The notes: a model not told the origin generated them from the letters alone. Positions 8,936 to 16,395 are shown, numbered from the stretch's first letter. The stretch: DNA of 64,000 nucleotides from Ectopseudomonas chengduensis (GCF_900102635.1 NZ_FMZQ01000009.1:1-64000); one strand, 5' to 3'. Made by a program: numbers and translations.

Positions 8936-8984
8936 GTAGGGCGGGTGAAACCCGCCGGGCCTTGGCGGGTTTCACCCGCCCTAC
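8936..8984. repeat. Long perfect inverted repeat between two operon genes
   Basis: GTAGGGCGGGTGAAACCCGCC and its reverse complement flank a 7-base spacer, giving a 21-bp perfect stem. Read in the operon direction it sits 1 base after the stop of the DUF1989 gene and about 115 bases before the carboxylase start. In RNA it would form a strong hairpin without a T run, so it more likely limits or protects message than ends it. Confidence 0.85.
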
Positions 8985-8985
8985 G

Positions 8986-9621
8986 TCAGTTCCACACCAG
9001 CACTTCGGCGGGGGTTGGGTTCCAGCCGTTGCACGGGTTGTTCAACTGCGGGCAGTTGGAGATCAGCACGATCACATCGGTCTCTGCTTTTAGCTCCACG
9101 TACTTGCCGGGTGCGGAGATGCCGTCCTCGAAGGTCAGGCCGCCCTCCGGCGTTACCGGAACGTTCATGAAAAAGTTGATGTTGGCGCCGATGTCGCGCT
9201 TGCTCAGGCGGCCGTCGTGCAGGCTGGCGCGCAGGAAGTTGTCGCGGCAGCTGTGCATATAGCGCTTGTCCAGCGCGTAGCGCACGGTGTTGCTCTCTTG
9301 AGCGCAGGCGCCGCCGAGGGTGTCGTGGCGACCACAGGTGTCGGCGACGATGGTCAGCAGCGGCTTGCCGAGGTTGGAGTAGAGCACCGTGCCGGTGGTC
9401 AGGTAGACGTTGTTCTGCTTGCGCAGGGTGCGCTGCGGGTCGAAGCGTTCGCGTGGGTTGCGTGCGGCGAAGAACAGGGTGTCGATCGCCTGATTGCCTT
9501 CGAGGTCGTGCAGGCGCAGGGTCTGCCCGGCCTTGACCTCGAACAGGTAAGGTTCGCCCGCCGGGATGGTGTGGCGGAACACGGCGGTTTCGGGATGCAG
9601 GTTGCTGGCGGTAAGGGTCAT
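8986..9621 (-). CDS. DUF1989 / urea carboxylase-associated protein 2; probable carboxyguanidine deiminase subunit
   Basis: This 211-aa member of the DUF1989 family has [20 protein letters not shown] near the N-terminus, then [18 protein letters not shown] and [12 protein letters not shown]. Work on guanidine catabolism assigned a DUF1989 pair next to the carboxylase as carboxyguanidine deiminase (CgdAB), which converts carboxyguanidine to allophanate plus ammonia. I cannot tell which subunit this is. The ATG at 9621 begins [11 protein letters not shown], 11 bases after the stop of the partner gene. The conserved Cys/His cluster suggests a metal site. Confidence 0.8.
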   Translation of the reverse strand: MTLTASNLHPETAVFRHTIPAGEPYLFEVKAGQTLRLHDLEGNQAIDTLFFAARNPRERFDPQRTLRKQNNVYLTTGTVLYSNLGKPLLTIVADTCGRHDTLGGACAQESNTVRYALDKRYMHSCRDNFLRASLHDGRLSKRDIGANINFFMNVPVTPEGGLTFEDGISAPGKYVELKAETDVIVLISNCPQLNNPCNGWNPTPAEVLVWN

Positions 9622-9632
9622 TTCGGCAGCCC

Positions 9633-10361
9633 TCAGATGTACTGGCGTTCGGTGTTGTGGAAGCCGCGGCCGTTCTCCGGGCGCGAGGTGCGGCAGAGCA
9701 CGGTGATGCCGTCGCTGTCGACCTTGCTCCAGGTCAATTGCACTGGTTTGGGCGCGTACTGTGGGTTGGGATCCATCGGGTGTTGCAGGGCGGTGAGCAC
9801 CACCAGGGTGTCCATCGGCGCGTACAGCTCGATGTAGTCGCCGGCCTTGCTGTTGTTGGGCTGGAAGTGGAAGGTGCCCTCGGCGTCGACATCCACGCGG
9901 CTGAACAGGTTGAGGTTCATCAGCAGGTCGAGCAGGTTCAGATCCCACTTGCCCATTTCCACCAGCAGGTTGTCCATGCCGTTGCGGAAGAAGCCGTTGC
10001 GCAGTTCCTGATAGCGGCCCTGGCCGTACTTCTCCAACACTTCGTCGGCGTTCAACACGCCGCCGAAGCTGTCGTGCCAACCGCAGGTATCGGCGGTGAT
10101 GGCGGCCAGCACCTTGCCCATGTCCGAGTACAGGCAGTGGCCGGCGGTGAGCTTGGCGGTGTGCTGGCACTTGAGGGTGTCGGGAAGGTTCAGGCGCTCG
10201 CTTTTTTCGGCCGCGTTGAACAGCAGCACGCTGACGTTGGCGCCGCCTTCCATATCGGCGATGCGCAGCAGCTGGCCACGCTTGAGGATGAAAGAGGTAT
10301 GGCCGCCGCCGGGTACGATTTCTTCGTACAGGCTCGGGCGCAGGGTAAGGGCAGTGTTCAT
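9633..10361 (-). CDS. DUF1989 / urea carboxylase-associated protein 1; probable carboxyguanidine deiminase subunit
   Basis: The 242-aa protein is a DUF1989 paralogue of the next gene. It shares the pattern [18 protein letters not shown] and [19 protein letters not shown] and has a longer central part ([19 protein letters not shown]). In guanidine degraders two such proteins form the heteromeric carboxyguanidine deiminase. The gene lies between the binding-protein gene and the second DUF1989 gene on one minus-strand transcript led by a guanidine-I riboswitch. The name given to each subunit in the literature cannot be matched from sequence alone. Confidence 0.8.
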   Translation of the reverse strand: MNTALTLRPSLYEEIVPGGGHTSFILKRGQLLRIADMEGGANVSVLLFNAAEKSERLNLPDTLKCQHTAKLTAGHCLYSDMGKVLAAITADTCGWHDSFGGVLNADEVLEKYGQGRYQELRNGFFRNGMDNLLVEMGKWDLNLLDLLMNLNLFSRVDVDAEGTFHFQPNNSKAGDYIELYAPMDTLVVLTALQHPMDPNPQYAPKPVQLTWSKVDSDGITVLCRTSRPENGRGFHNTERQYI

Positions 10362-10442
10362 GGGTACCTCGGGGTCAAAGCCGGATCGTCAGGCGCCGGC
10401 AGTGGCGCCTGATCATCATTGCGATGGTGTGGGGTGCGGCGG

Positions 10443-11510
10443 TCAGAGCTTGCCGTCGACGGCCATCTGTACGTAGCTCGGGTCGAAACGCAGCTTGATG
10501 TTGGCACTGTCGCCGGTAGTCACGTCGCCCGCGAAGGTCATGCCGATGGCGTCAGCGCTGCGCGCGCCTTCACCAAGGATGCCGTGCTCGAAGCTGAAGT
10601 TGGCGACCTTGGTCATGGTCTCCGGCAGGGCCGGGCTGGTGACGAAGTCCAGGGTTTCCTGCGGCGTGTAGAACAGCTTGGTGGTCGCCAGTTGCGCCTG
10701 GTAGCCGGCCAGGTCGGTGCCGGAGGCCTTGGCCATTTCGGTCAGGGCTTCGGTGGCTTCGGGCGTGCCGGATTGCATCAGTTCGAGAATCTCGAACCAG
10801 GCGCCGACCAGGGCTTTGCCGAAGTCTGGGTTGTCCTTCAGGGTCTGGGTATTGACCACCATCATGTCGAGGATTTCACCGGGGATCTTCGAGGAGTCGA
10901 ACACCTGGGTGCTGCCGGGCTGGGCGATGATTTCGGCGAGCATCGGGTTCCAGGTGGCGGCGGCCTGCACGCTGGGGGTGGTATAGGCGGCGATGATGTC
11001 GGCGTCGGAGGTGTTCACCACCGTCACGTCACGCTCGCTCATGCCTGCCGACTCCAGCGCGCGGGCGAGGAAGTAGTGGGAGACCGACAGCTCCACCAGG
11101 TTGACCTGCATGCCTTTGATGTCGGCCAGGGTCTTGCCCTCGCCCTTGATCAGCAGGCCGTCGTTGCCGTTGGAGTAATCACCGACGATCAGCGCGGTGC
11201 TGTCCACACCACCGGCGGCGGGGATGGTCAGGGCATCCATGTTGGTCATGGTGCAGCCGTCGAACTGACCGACGCTGTACTGGTTGATGGATTCGACGTA
11301 GTCGTTGAGCTGCACGACATCGATGTCGATGCCGTATTTCTTCGCCCATTTGTCGATGATGCCGGAGGTACTGGCGTGGCCCCAGGGCATCCAGCCGGCG
11401 TAGAGCGTCCAGCAGACGCTGAAGCTGTCTTTCTTCTCGGCATGAGCGCTGAAGCTGAGCACCGCGGCCAGACCGGCAGCGGCGAAGGAGAGCAGACGGT
11501 ACTTGCGCAT
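10443..11510 (-). CDS. Periplasmic substrate-binding protein, guanidine-responsive ABC transporter
   Basis: The 355-aa protein of the NMT1/TauA-like class has a signal peptide (MRKYRLLSFAAAGLAAVL to FSAHA, cut near residue 24). Conserved stretches are CWTLYAGWMPWGHASTSGI, DGCTMTNMDALTIPAAGG and a Trp-rich ATWNPML segment. It is a paralogue of the protein at 16396-17457. It opens the operon with the two DUF1989 genes and the carboxylase and is preceded by a guanidine-I riboswitch, so its ligand is probably guanidine or a guanidino compound. No permease gene is directly beside it. The permease/ATPase pair at 14.3-15.9 kb is the likely partner. Confidence 0.85.
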   Translation of the reverse strand: MRKYRLLSFAAAGLAAVLSFSAHAEKKDSFSVCWTLYAGWMPWGHASTSGIIDKWAKKYGIDIDVVQLNDYVESINQYSVGQFDGCTMTNMDALTIPAAGGVDSTALIVGDYSNGNDGLLIKGEGKTLADIKGMQVNLVELSVSHYFLARALESAGMSERDVTVVNTSDADIIAAYTTPSVQAAATWNPMLAEIIAQPGSTQVFDSSKIPGEILDMMVVNTQTLKDNPDFGKALVGAWFEILELMQSGTPEATEALTEMAKASGTDLAGYQAQLATTKLFYTPQETLDFVTSPALPETMTKVANFSFEHGILGEGARSADAIGMTFAGDVTTGDSANIKLRFDPSYVQMAVDGKL

Positions 11511-11575
11511 TTGGAACCTCCAGTGTTGGTGAGTACGGGCAGGAGTCGCGGCACGTTTCGAATCGTTCGAAAGGC

Positions 11576-11670
11576 GCGTTCTCCCGGGCTTTTATCCCGC
11601 CGTGTAACCTCACTGGAGGTCGATGACTCTCGGACCAGCACTTGCCAGGCAAGTCGGAACCCTAGTCATC
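11576..11670 (-). promoter_or_regulatory. Guanidine-I (ykkC) riboswitch, copy 1
   Basis: The minus strand carries the diagnostic ykkC blocks in order: CTAGGGTTCCG, GGTCCGAGAG, and ACACGGCGGGATAAAAGCCC followed by GGGAGAAC. The variable hairpin ACCTC-CAGT-GAGGT lies between the second and third blocks. The aptamer ends about 65 bases before the ATG of the binding-protein gene. The hairpin strand ACCTCCAGTG (11611-11620) is perfectly complementary to the ribosome site CACTGGAGGT (11516-11525). This suggests a translational ON switch in which bound guanidine holds the hairpin closed and frees the ribosome site. Confidence 0.96.
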
Positions 11671-11735
11671 CATTTCGCAAATTGTGGTGCCGCGATTCCG
11701 GGAAACCCCGGTTAGAACCTGCACACCCAAGCTTT

Positions 11736-11751
11736 AGCGAATAGCGTGCCA
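11736..11751 (-). promoter_or_regulatory. Sigma-54 promoter for riboswitch copy 1 operon
   Basis: TGGCACGCTATTCGCT on the minus strand matches the RpoN consensus, with GG and GC exactly 10 bases apart. It lies about 66 bases upstream of the aptamer. Equivalent elements occur at the same place before the other ykkC copies, which supports function. Confidence 0.75.
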
Positions 11752-11833
11752 GCTCGCCGATGCCCGTGGCTGGGCACTCTGGCAAGGCTGCTTGCGGTTT
11801 GCGTGCTGCCTGATGGGGCTTGAGTGGCGTTCA

Positions 11834-11852
11834 TTGCACCGTTCGGGGGCAA
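11834..11852. promoter_or_regulatory. Possible NtrC-type enhancer site
   Basis: TTGCACC, a 5-base spacer, then GGGGCAA forms an imperfect dyad like NtrC sites (GCACC-N5-GGTGC). It sits between the two divergent sigma-54 promoters of this intergenic region and could serve both. One half-site has a mismatch, so this is tentative. Confidence 0.4.
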
Positions 11853-11891
11853 TTCGGCTCGTGGCATCGCGCCCTGGCGGCGTCAGGGCGG

Positions 11892-11907
11892 TGGCATGGA
11901 AATCGCT
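11892..11907 (+). promoter_or_regulatory. Sigma-54 promoter for the oxygenase operon
   Basis: TGGCATGGAAATCGCT has GG and GC 10 bases apart and closely resembles the elements before the ykkC leaders (for example TGGCATGGCATTCGCT). It lies about 36 bases before the guanidine-II element and about 100 bases before the oxygenase start. Confidence 0.7.
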
Positions 11908-11942
11908 ATCGACCCTGTTGCAGGGGCGGCCTTGCTGCCGCT

Positions 11943-11982
11943 CTCGGGACGACCCGACCCGCTGCTCGTCTGGACGACCAGG
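11943..11982 (+). promoter_or_regulatory. Guanidine-II (mini-ykkC) riboswitch
   Basis: Two small hairpins with identical ACGA loops follow each other: TCGGG-ACGA-CCCGA and, after a 12-base linker, CTGG-ACGA-CCAG. Twin stems with ACGR loops just before a ribosome site define the guanidine-II class. The ribosome site AAGGGAG (11997-12003) and the ATG at 12010 follow at the expected distance. The short motif could arise by chance, but its setting among three ykkC riboswitches makes chance unlikely. Confidence 0.83.
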
Positions 11983-12009
11983 TAACTCACTTGTTCAAGG
12001 GAGATTGCC

Positions 12010-13035
12010 ATGGCGCATACCCATTTCACCTCCATTCCCCTGATCGACGTCTCGGGCTTGTATAGCGAGCATTTTGCCGAGCGCCAGCGCGTAGCCGATG
12101 AGCTGGGCCGTGCCGCGCGCGAGGTCGGCTTCCTGCAGATTACCGGGCACGGCATTTCGCGTGAGCTGCGCGACGGTTTGGTCGACCAAGCGCGCCGCTT
12201 CTTCGCCCGCCCGCTGGAGGAGAAGATGCGTTTTTACATCGGTCAGTCGAGCAACCACAGCGGTTACGTGCCGGAGGGCGAGGAGCAGTTTGTCGGCGGC
12301 AGCAAGGATCTGAAAGAGGCCTACGACGTCAATTACGACTACACCGAGGCGGCCCAGGTCTATCCGCTGCTCGGCCCGACCCAGTGGCCGGACTCGGCGG
12401 ACTTCAAGCGCGAGGTCAGCGCTTACTACCGCGCGGCGCTGGCGCTGGGCGACACGCTGTTTCGTGGCTTCGCCCTGGCGCTGGGGCTGGCCGAGGACAC
12501 CTTCGCTGGCATCACCCGGCAGCCCACCAGCCAGTTGCGCATGATCCATTACCCGCTCGATCCCGATCCGGTGGCTGACCGCCCTGGTATCGGCGCGCAC
12601 ACCGACTACGAGTGCTTCACCATCCTCTTGCCTACCGCTGAAGGCTTGCAGGTGCTCAACGGCGATGGCCAGTGGATCGACGTGCCGCTGGTGGAGGACG
12701 CCTTCGTGATCAATATCGGCGACATGCTCGAGGTGCTCAGCAATGGCCATTTCGTCGCCACCTCGCACCGCGTGCGCAAGGTCAGCGAGGAGCGCTTCGC
12801 CTTCCCGCTGTTCTGCGCCTGCGACTACCCGACGCGCATCGCGCCGATTGCCGGTCTGCCGGCGCGTGGCGAGCGTGTGTACACGCCTGTGAGCTGTGGC
12901 GACCACCTGTTCGCGCAGACGGCGCAGACCTTCCGCTATCTGCGCGAGCGCCTGGAGGATGGTTCGCTGCAACTGCCGGATGGTGCGGCGGGTTTGTCCA
13001 GCTTTGGTCAAGGCCGCCGGGAGGTGACGGTATGA
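12010..13035 (+). CDS. 2-oxoglutarate/Fe(II)-dependent oxygenase, isopenicillin N synthase family
   Basis: The 341-aa enzyme has the DIOX_N region (IPLIDVSGLYSE, REVGFLQITGHGI) and a C-terminal 2OG-Fe(II) domain. The iron ligands are visible as H197 and D199 in GAHTDYECF and H253 in ATSHRVRKV. The oxoglutarate-binding Arg is probably R262 in EERFAFPLF, where the usual RxS serine is alanine. Such enzymes hydroxylate or cleave small molecules. The ethylene-forming enzyme of this fold family releases guanidine from arginine, and plant relatives release it from homoarginine. Guanidine-II control here fits a role in guanidino-compound metabolism, but the substrate is unknown. Its stop overlaps the next start (ATGA). 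Confidence 0.85.
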   Translation: MAHTHFTSIPLIDVSGLYSEHFAERQRVADELGRAAREVGFLQITGHGISRELRDGLVDQARRFFARPLEEKMRFYIGQSSNHSGYVPEGEEQFVGGSKDLKEAYDVNYDYTEAAQVYPLLGPTQWPDSADFKREVSAYYRAALALGDTLFRGFALALGLAEDTFAGITRQPTSQLRMIHYPLDPDPVADRPGIGAHTDYECFTILLPTAEGLQVLNGDGQWIDVPLVEDAFVINIGDMLEVLSNGHFVATSHRVRKVSEERFAFPLFCACDYPTRIAPIAGLPARGERVYTPVSCGDHLFAQTAQTFRYLRERLEDGSLQLPDGAAGLSSFGQGRREVTV

Positions 13036-13964
13036 ACCTGCTGGAGCTGGCTGCACGTTACCCACAACGCGCCGAAGGTGGTGTGCCGGACTGGATGCTC
13101 GGGCACTTTCGCCGGCGCACCATCAGTTTCGCCGATGGCCGCAGTGACGAGCGGACCCAGGTGCATTGGCTGCAAAGCCGCACCTTCACCATCGACCTGC
13201 GCCTGCCGGATGCGCCCGCGCTGCCTGTACGGGCCTGGCAGGACTACGACGCCGCCGAGTTGCGCCAGCTTGCCAATCACGAGGGTTGGGTGGCCGATAG
13301 CGTCTGGGAGAACGGTTATCTGAGCTGGCACGGCGGCGTGTCCCTGCAACTGCACAACCGCTGGCCGGAGCCGGCGCAGTTGCAGCGCATCGGCAACTGC
13401 ATGATCGAGTTCGGCACCAGTGGCGCCTATGTCGAGGACTGGCGTTTGCAGGCCAGCAGCGGGCCATTGATCGGCCTGCGTTTGCTGGAGGAATGCGACG
13501 CTGAAACCGGCGAGGTGCTGCAGCGCGGTGGTGGCCTGATTCTCTGCGGCGACCGGCTTGGCTGGGTGCAGGGGCGGGCGGTCGAGCTGGGTGAGTCAGC
13601 GCTGCAACTGCGCGAGCGCGCGGAGCGGGCGCATGGTGATGGTGAAGCGTTGGCGCTGTTGTTCGACTGCGAAACCTCGCTGGCCTATGCCGATGGGCAG
13701 GGACGTTATCAGGTGGCGCTGTCCACATTGCCGGCACGGGTGGGGCAGAGCGTCTCGCTGGAGGGCTTTGAGTTGCCTGGAGCGGGGCGCGTCTGTCAGC
13801 ACCTGCAACGCCCGGACGGGCGTGCGGTGGTACGCACCTTCATCATCGATACGCTGGAGCCGGATTGGCGGGCGGAACTCGCCACGCCGACTACCGGCGA
13901 GGCGCAGCGCTGGTTTGCCGCGGAGAGCGAAACGCTGTCGCGCTATCTCGAGGTGTTGAGCTAG
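13032..13964 (+). CDS. Conserved protein of unknown function, coupled to the oxygenase
   Basis: The 310-aa soluble protein has no signal peptide or membrane helix. It is rich in Trp and beta-strand-like segments, with HWLQSRTFTIDLRLP, NGYLSWHGGVSLQLHNRWPE, a GAYVEDWRLQASSGPLIGLR motif and LICGDRLGWVQGR. The 'YVEDWR...SGP' pattern recalls lipocalin-like beta-barrel proteins of unknown role, but I cannot name the family. The ATG overlaps the oxygenase stop, so the two are translated together and share the guanidine-II riboswitch. It may bind or process the oxygenase substrate or product. That is inference from position only. Confidence 0.7.
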   Translation: MNLLELAARYPQRAEGGVPDWMLGHFRRRTISFADGRSDERTQVHWLQSRTFTIDLRLPDAPALPVRAWQDYDAAELRQLANHEGWVADSVWENGYLSWHGGVSLQLHNRWPEPAQLQRIGNCMIEFGTSGAYVEDWRLQASSGPLIGLRLLEECDAETGEVLQRGGGLILCGDRLGWVQGRAVELGESALQLRERAERAHGDGEALALLFDCETSLAYADGQGRYQVALSTLPARVGQSVSLEGFELPGAGRVCQHLQRPDGRAVVRTFIIDTLEPDWRAELATPTTGEAQRWFAAESETLSRYLEVLS

Positions 13965-13989
13965 CTATCGGTGCTTGCGTGATGCTCCG

Positions 13990-14262
13990 CTGAAAAGCTC
14001 GCCGCTGAAGCGCCTCCCACAGGGATTCGGAACCACTCGATTTGTGGGAGGGGCTTCAGCCGCGACGCTTTGGTTGGATCGAAACGACGGCTCCGTAGCT
14101 CGGCTGCAATCCGGGAAAACGGCCCCGATGATCCCCGGATTTCAGCCAAGCTACAGCTGCGCCTCTGTGACCGGAGGCGCAGTCGGTGCGCATGGCGCAC
14201 CCTACGGGTTACCACGCCACTTGCGCTGCGTAGGGTGCGCCGTGCGCACCGAAATTGCCGCT
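13990..14262. repeat. REP palindromes between convergent operons
   Basis: Convergent transcription units (oxygenase operon and ABC ATPase) meet here. The space holds GCGCCTCCCACAGGGATTCGG...TTTGTGGGAGGGGCTTCAGC, a CCGTAGCTCGGCTGCAATCCGGG type, and a GCGCATGGCGCACCCTACGGG / GCGTAGGGTGCGCCGTGCGCACC inverted pair. No gene is visible. Confidence 0.75.
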
Positions 14263-14265
14263 TAA

Positions 14266-15126
14266 TCAGCGGGTGGCAATACGCTCGGCCAGTTCGCTGG
14301 GCAATTGTGTCTGCGCCCGGCGCGCGGCGTTCAGCGGGATGTCGTAGGTGATCCGCGCGCCATAGGCGTTGGGCGCCTGCGGGTCGTGGCGCACCTTGTC
14401 GAACACCAGCAGGCGGGTGCCGAGGCTGAAGCCTTCGGACAGGTCGTGGGTGACCATGAACACGGTCAGGCGGGTCTCCTGCCACAGCTCCAGCAGCAGC
14501 GCGTGCATGTCCTTGCGGATACCGGGGTCGAGTGCGCCGAACGGCTCGTCGAGCAGCAGCATGCGCGGTTGCATCACCAGCGCCTGGGCGATGGCCAGGC
14601 GTTGCTGCATGCCACCGGAAAGCGCGCTGGGGTATTTGTTCAGGGCATGGCCGAGGCCGACCTTGGTGAGGATTTCGGCGGCGCGTTCGCGAGCTTCGCG
14701 CTTGGCCGCGCCGAACAGTCGGCCCAGCAGCTTCGACTTCGGCAGCTCCAGGCCCAGAGCGACGTTGTCCAGCACGCTCAGGTGGGGGAATACCGAGTAG
14801 CGCTGGAACACCACGCCACGGCTCGGATCGGGCTCGTTGGGCAGCGCCTGGCCGCCCAGCAGCAGTTCGCCACGGCTCGGACGTTCCTGGCCGAGCAGCA
14901 TGCGCAGAAAGGTGGATTTGCCACAGCCGGAGGCGCCGACCAGGGTGCAGAACTCACCCTCGTCGACCTTGATGTTGAGGCGTTCGAGCACCACCAGGTC
15001 GCCGTATTCCTGCCACAGGTTGCGCGCTTCGATAAAGGCGGTTTTCCCTGTGCTTGCAGGGGCCGTACGGGAGTCGCTCATGGCAGGTTCACTTAGCGGG
15101 ACGATATGTTGACTGAACAGGGTCAT
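14266..15126 (-). CDS. ABC transporter ATPase (nitrate/taurine/guanidine uptake type)
   Basis: The 286-aa ATPase has Walker A GASGCGKST, Q-loop FQRYSVFPHLSVLDN, signature ALSGGMQQRLAIAQAL, Walker B RMLLLDEPFGALD and the H-loop MVTHDLSE. It powers import with the adjacent permease, whose TGA overlaps its ATG. A ribosome site (GGAGGCAAGG) precedes the chosen start, although an internal Met at MSDSRT is also possible. It belongs to the SsuB/TauB/NrtD-like group. The guanidine-riboswitch context predicts uptake of guanidine or a related compound. Confidence 0.88.
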   Translation of the reverse strand: MTLFSQHIVPLSEPAMSDSRTAPASTGKTAFIEARNLWQEYGDLVVLERLNIKVDEGEFCTLVGASGCGKSTFLRMLLGQERPSRGELLLGGQALPNEPDPSRGVVFQRYSVFPHLSVLDNVALGLELPKSKLLGRLFGAAKREARERAAEILTKVGLGHALNKYPSALSGGMQQRLAIAQALVMQPRMLLLDEPFGALDPGIRKDMHALLLELWQETRLTVFMVTHDLSEGFSLGTRLLVFDKVRHDPQAPNAYGARITYDIPLNAARRAQTQLPSELAERIATR

Positions 15127-15938
15127 GCCTTGCCTCCTTCATGCCAGGGGAAGCACAGGCGCAGCACCTGGCGCAGGCCCAGATCCATCAGCCAGGCCAG
15201 CAGGGTGATCCACACGACGTAGGGCAGGATCACGTCCATGGCCATGTAGCGACGCACCAGGAAAATGCGGTAACCGAGGCCGTCGGTCGAGGCGATGGCC
15301 TCGGCGGCGATCAGAAACAGCCAGGCCGAGCCGAGCATCAGACGCAGCGAGATCAGCAGGCGTGGCATCAGTTGCGGCAGCACCAGGCGCAGGATCAGCG
15401 TCCAGGAGTTGGCACCGAGGGTCTGCGCCTTGATCAGCAGCTCGCCGGGAATCTCGCGTGCACGCTGTTCGATGTCACGAGCGATGCAGGGGGTGATGCC
15501 GATGACGATCAGCATCACCTTGGACAGCTCGCCGAGGCCGAAGACGATGAACAGAATCGGCAGGATCGCCAGCGGCGGAATCATCGATAGCACCGTGAGC
15601 AGCGGCGACAGCGGCGCGCCGAACAGCGGCACGCTACCGGCGGCGATGCCCAGCACCAGGCCCAGCAGCGCGGCGATGCCAAGGCCCAGACCCAGGCGTT
15701 GCAGGCTGGAGGCGGTGTCCTGCCAGAACAGGTACTGGCCGCTGCGTTTGTCTTCGGTGAAGGCCAGGCGGTCGATGGCATCGACCATCTGGCTGGCGCT
15801 GGGCAGCAGCTTGTCGTTGGGGTTCTCAGCCAGGCGGCTGGTCGAGGCGCTGAAATAGACGAACAGCAGCAGGGCGAAGGGCAGCAGGATCAGCAGCAGG
15901 CGGCTGCTGCGATCCGGGTGGCGGTTGATCAGGCGCAT
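15123..15938 (-). CDS. ABC transporter permease (guanidine-responsive)
   Basis: The 271-aa inner-membrane permease of the binding-protein-dependent class has an N-terminal helix (LLLILLPFALLLFVYF), further helices around 85-125 and 180-255, and the cytoplasmic coupling loop EIPGELLIKAQTLGANSW that meets the ATPase. It has its own ribosome site (GAGGA) before the ATG. It lies downstream of a sigma-54 promoter and ykkC copy 2, with a 26-codon open frame between the riboswitch and this start. It probably serves both binding proteins of the locus. Confidence 0.87.
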   Translation of the reverse strand: MRLINRHPDRSSRLLLILLPFALLLFVYFSASTSRLAENPNDKLLPSASQMVDAIDRLAFTEDKRSGQYLFWQDTASSLQRLGLGLGIAALLGLVLGIAAGSVPLFGAPLSPLLTVLSMIPPLAILPILFIVFGLGELSKVMLIVIGITPCIARDIEQRAREIPGELLIKAQTLGANSWTLILRLVLPQLMPRLLISLRLMLGSAWLFLIAAEAIASTDGLGYRIFLVRRYMAMDVILPYVVWITLLAWLMDLGLRQVLRLCFPWHEGGKA

Positions 15939-15978
15939 GGATAGTCCTCGTCGGGCCTGGAACGAAATGCGTGCGCAG

Positions 15979-16059
15979 CTAGCAAGCGCAAGAGCGCGCT
16001 GGTTTCGGGCCTTTGGGGGGGACGGCTGGTTGCCGCTGATGCGAGTGGGGCGTACCCAT
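15979..16059 (-). CDS. 26-codon open frame behind ykkC copy 2
   Basis: An ATG at 16059 follows the strong ribosome site ACTGGAGGTT. It encodes MGTPHSHQRQ, a Pro-rich middle and an ARSCAC end, stopping at TAG 40 bases before the permease ATG. The ribosome site is the one complementary to the riboswitch hairpin (8 bases), so guanidine would control translation of this frame first. It may be a leader peptide that couples permease translation, or the leftover start of a lost binding-protein gene. The peptide has no known relative that I recognise. Confidence 0.4.
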   Translation of the reverse strand: MGTPHSHQRQPAVPPKGPKPARSCAC

Positions 16060-16120
16060 GATGAACCTCCAGTTTGACAGGGGCGGGCAGGAGTTCGCGG
16101 CGGTTCCCCACGGATGGGGC

Positions 16121-16220
16121 GCGTTCTCCCGGGCTTTTGTCCCGCCGTGTAACCTCGCTGGAGGTCGCTAGCTCTCGGACCAGTCGCTCGCCTGTGGCGA
16201 GCCGGAACCCTAGCCGGCTA
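16121..16220 (-). promoter_or_regulatory. Guanidine-I (ykkC) riboswitch, copy 2
   Basis: The minus strand shows CTAGGGTTCCGG, GGTCCGAGAG and ACACGGCGGGACAAAAGCCC then GGGAGAAC. The variable hairpin is ACCTC-CAGC-GAGGT. Its ACCTCCAG (16158-16165) pairs perfectly with the downstream ribosome site CTGGAGGT (16065-16072). This copy and the sequence before it are very similar to copy 1, including an identical 16-base CGGCACCACAATTTGC block upstream, so the two control regions come from a duplication. Confidence 0.96.
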
Positions 16221-16280
16221 TTGGCAAATTGTGGTGCCGCGATCCCGGCGAGCCGGGTTGTTCCTGCACGCAGGGTCCGT

Positions 16281-16296
16281 AGCGAACATCGTGCCA
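16281..16296 (-). promoter_or_regulatory. Sigma-54 promoter for the permease/ATPase operon
   Basis: TGGCACGATGTTCGCT on the minus strand has GG and GC 10 bases apart. It is 61 bases upstream of ykkC copy 2 and nearly identical to the element before copy 1. Confidence 0.75.
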
Positions 16297-16395
16297 GCTA
16301 GCCGAGGCGCCTAGCTGGCGGGTTTCGTCGTCGCTCATCGTTGTGAGTGCGCGTTATTGGTGCGGATCGTGGTGCGTCTGCTGTGCGATGGGGCG

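Noticed and set aside
8986..10170. A 394-codon minus-strand frame that spans both DUF1989 genes
   Set aside because: Its N-terminal half is an out-of-frame reading of the upstream DUF1989 gene. The true second gene begins at 9621 with its own ATG.
11684..11699. CGGCACCACAATTTGC (minus strand) first read as the sigma-54 promoter of ykkC copies 1 and 2
   Set aside because: GG and GC are 11 bases apart, which RpoN does not tolerate well, and it is absent before copy 3. The TGGCACG...TTCGCT elements farther upstream have exact spacing in all copies.
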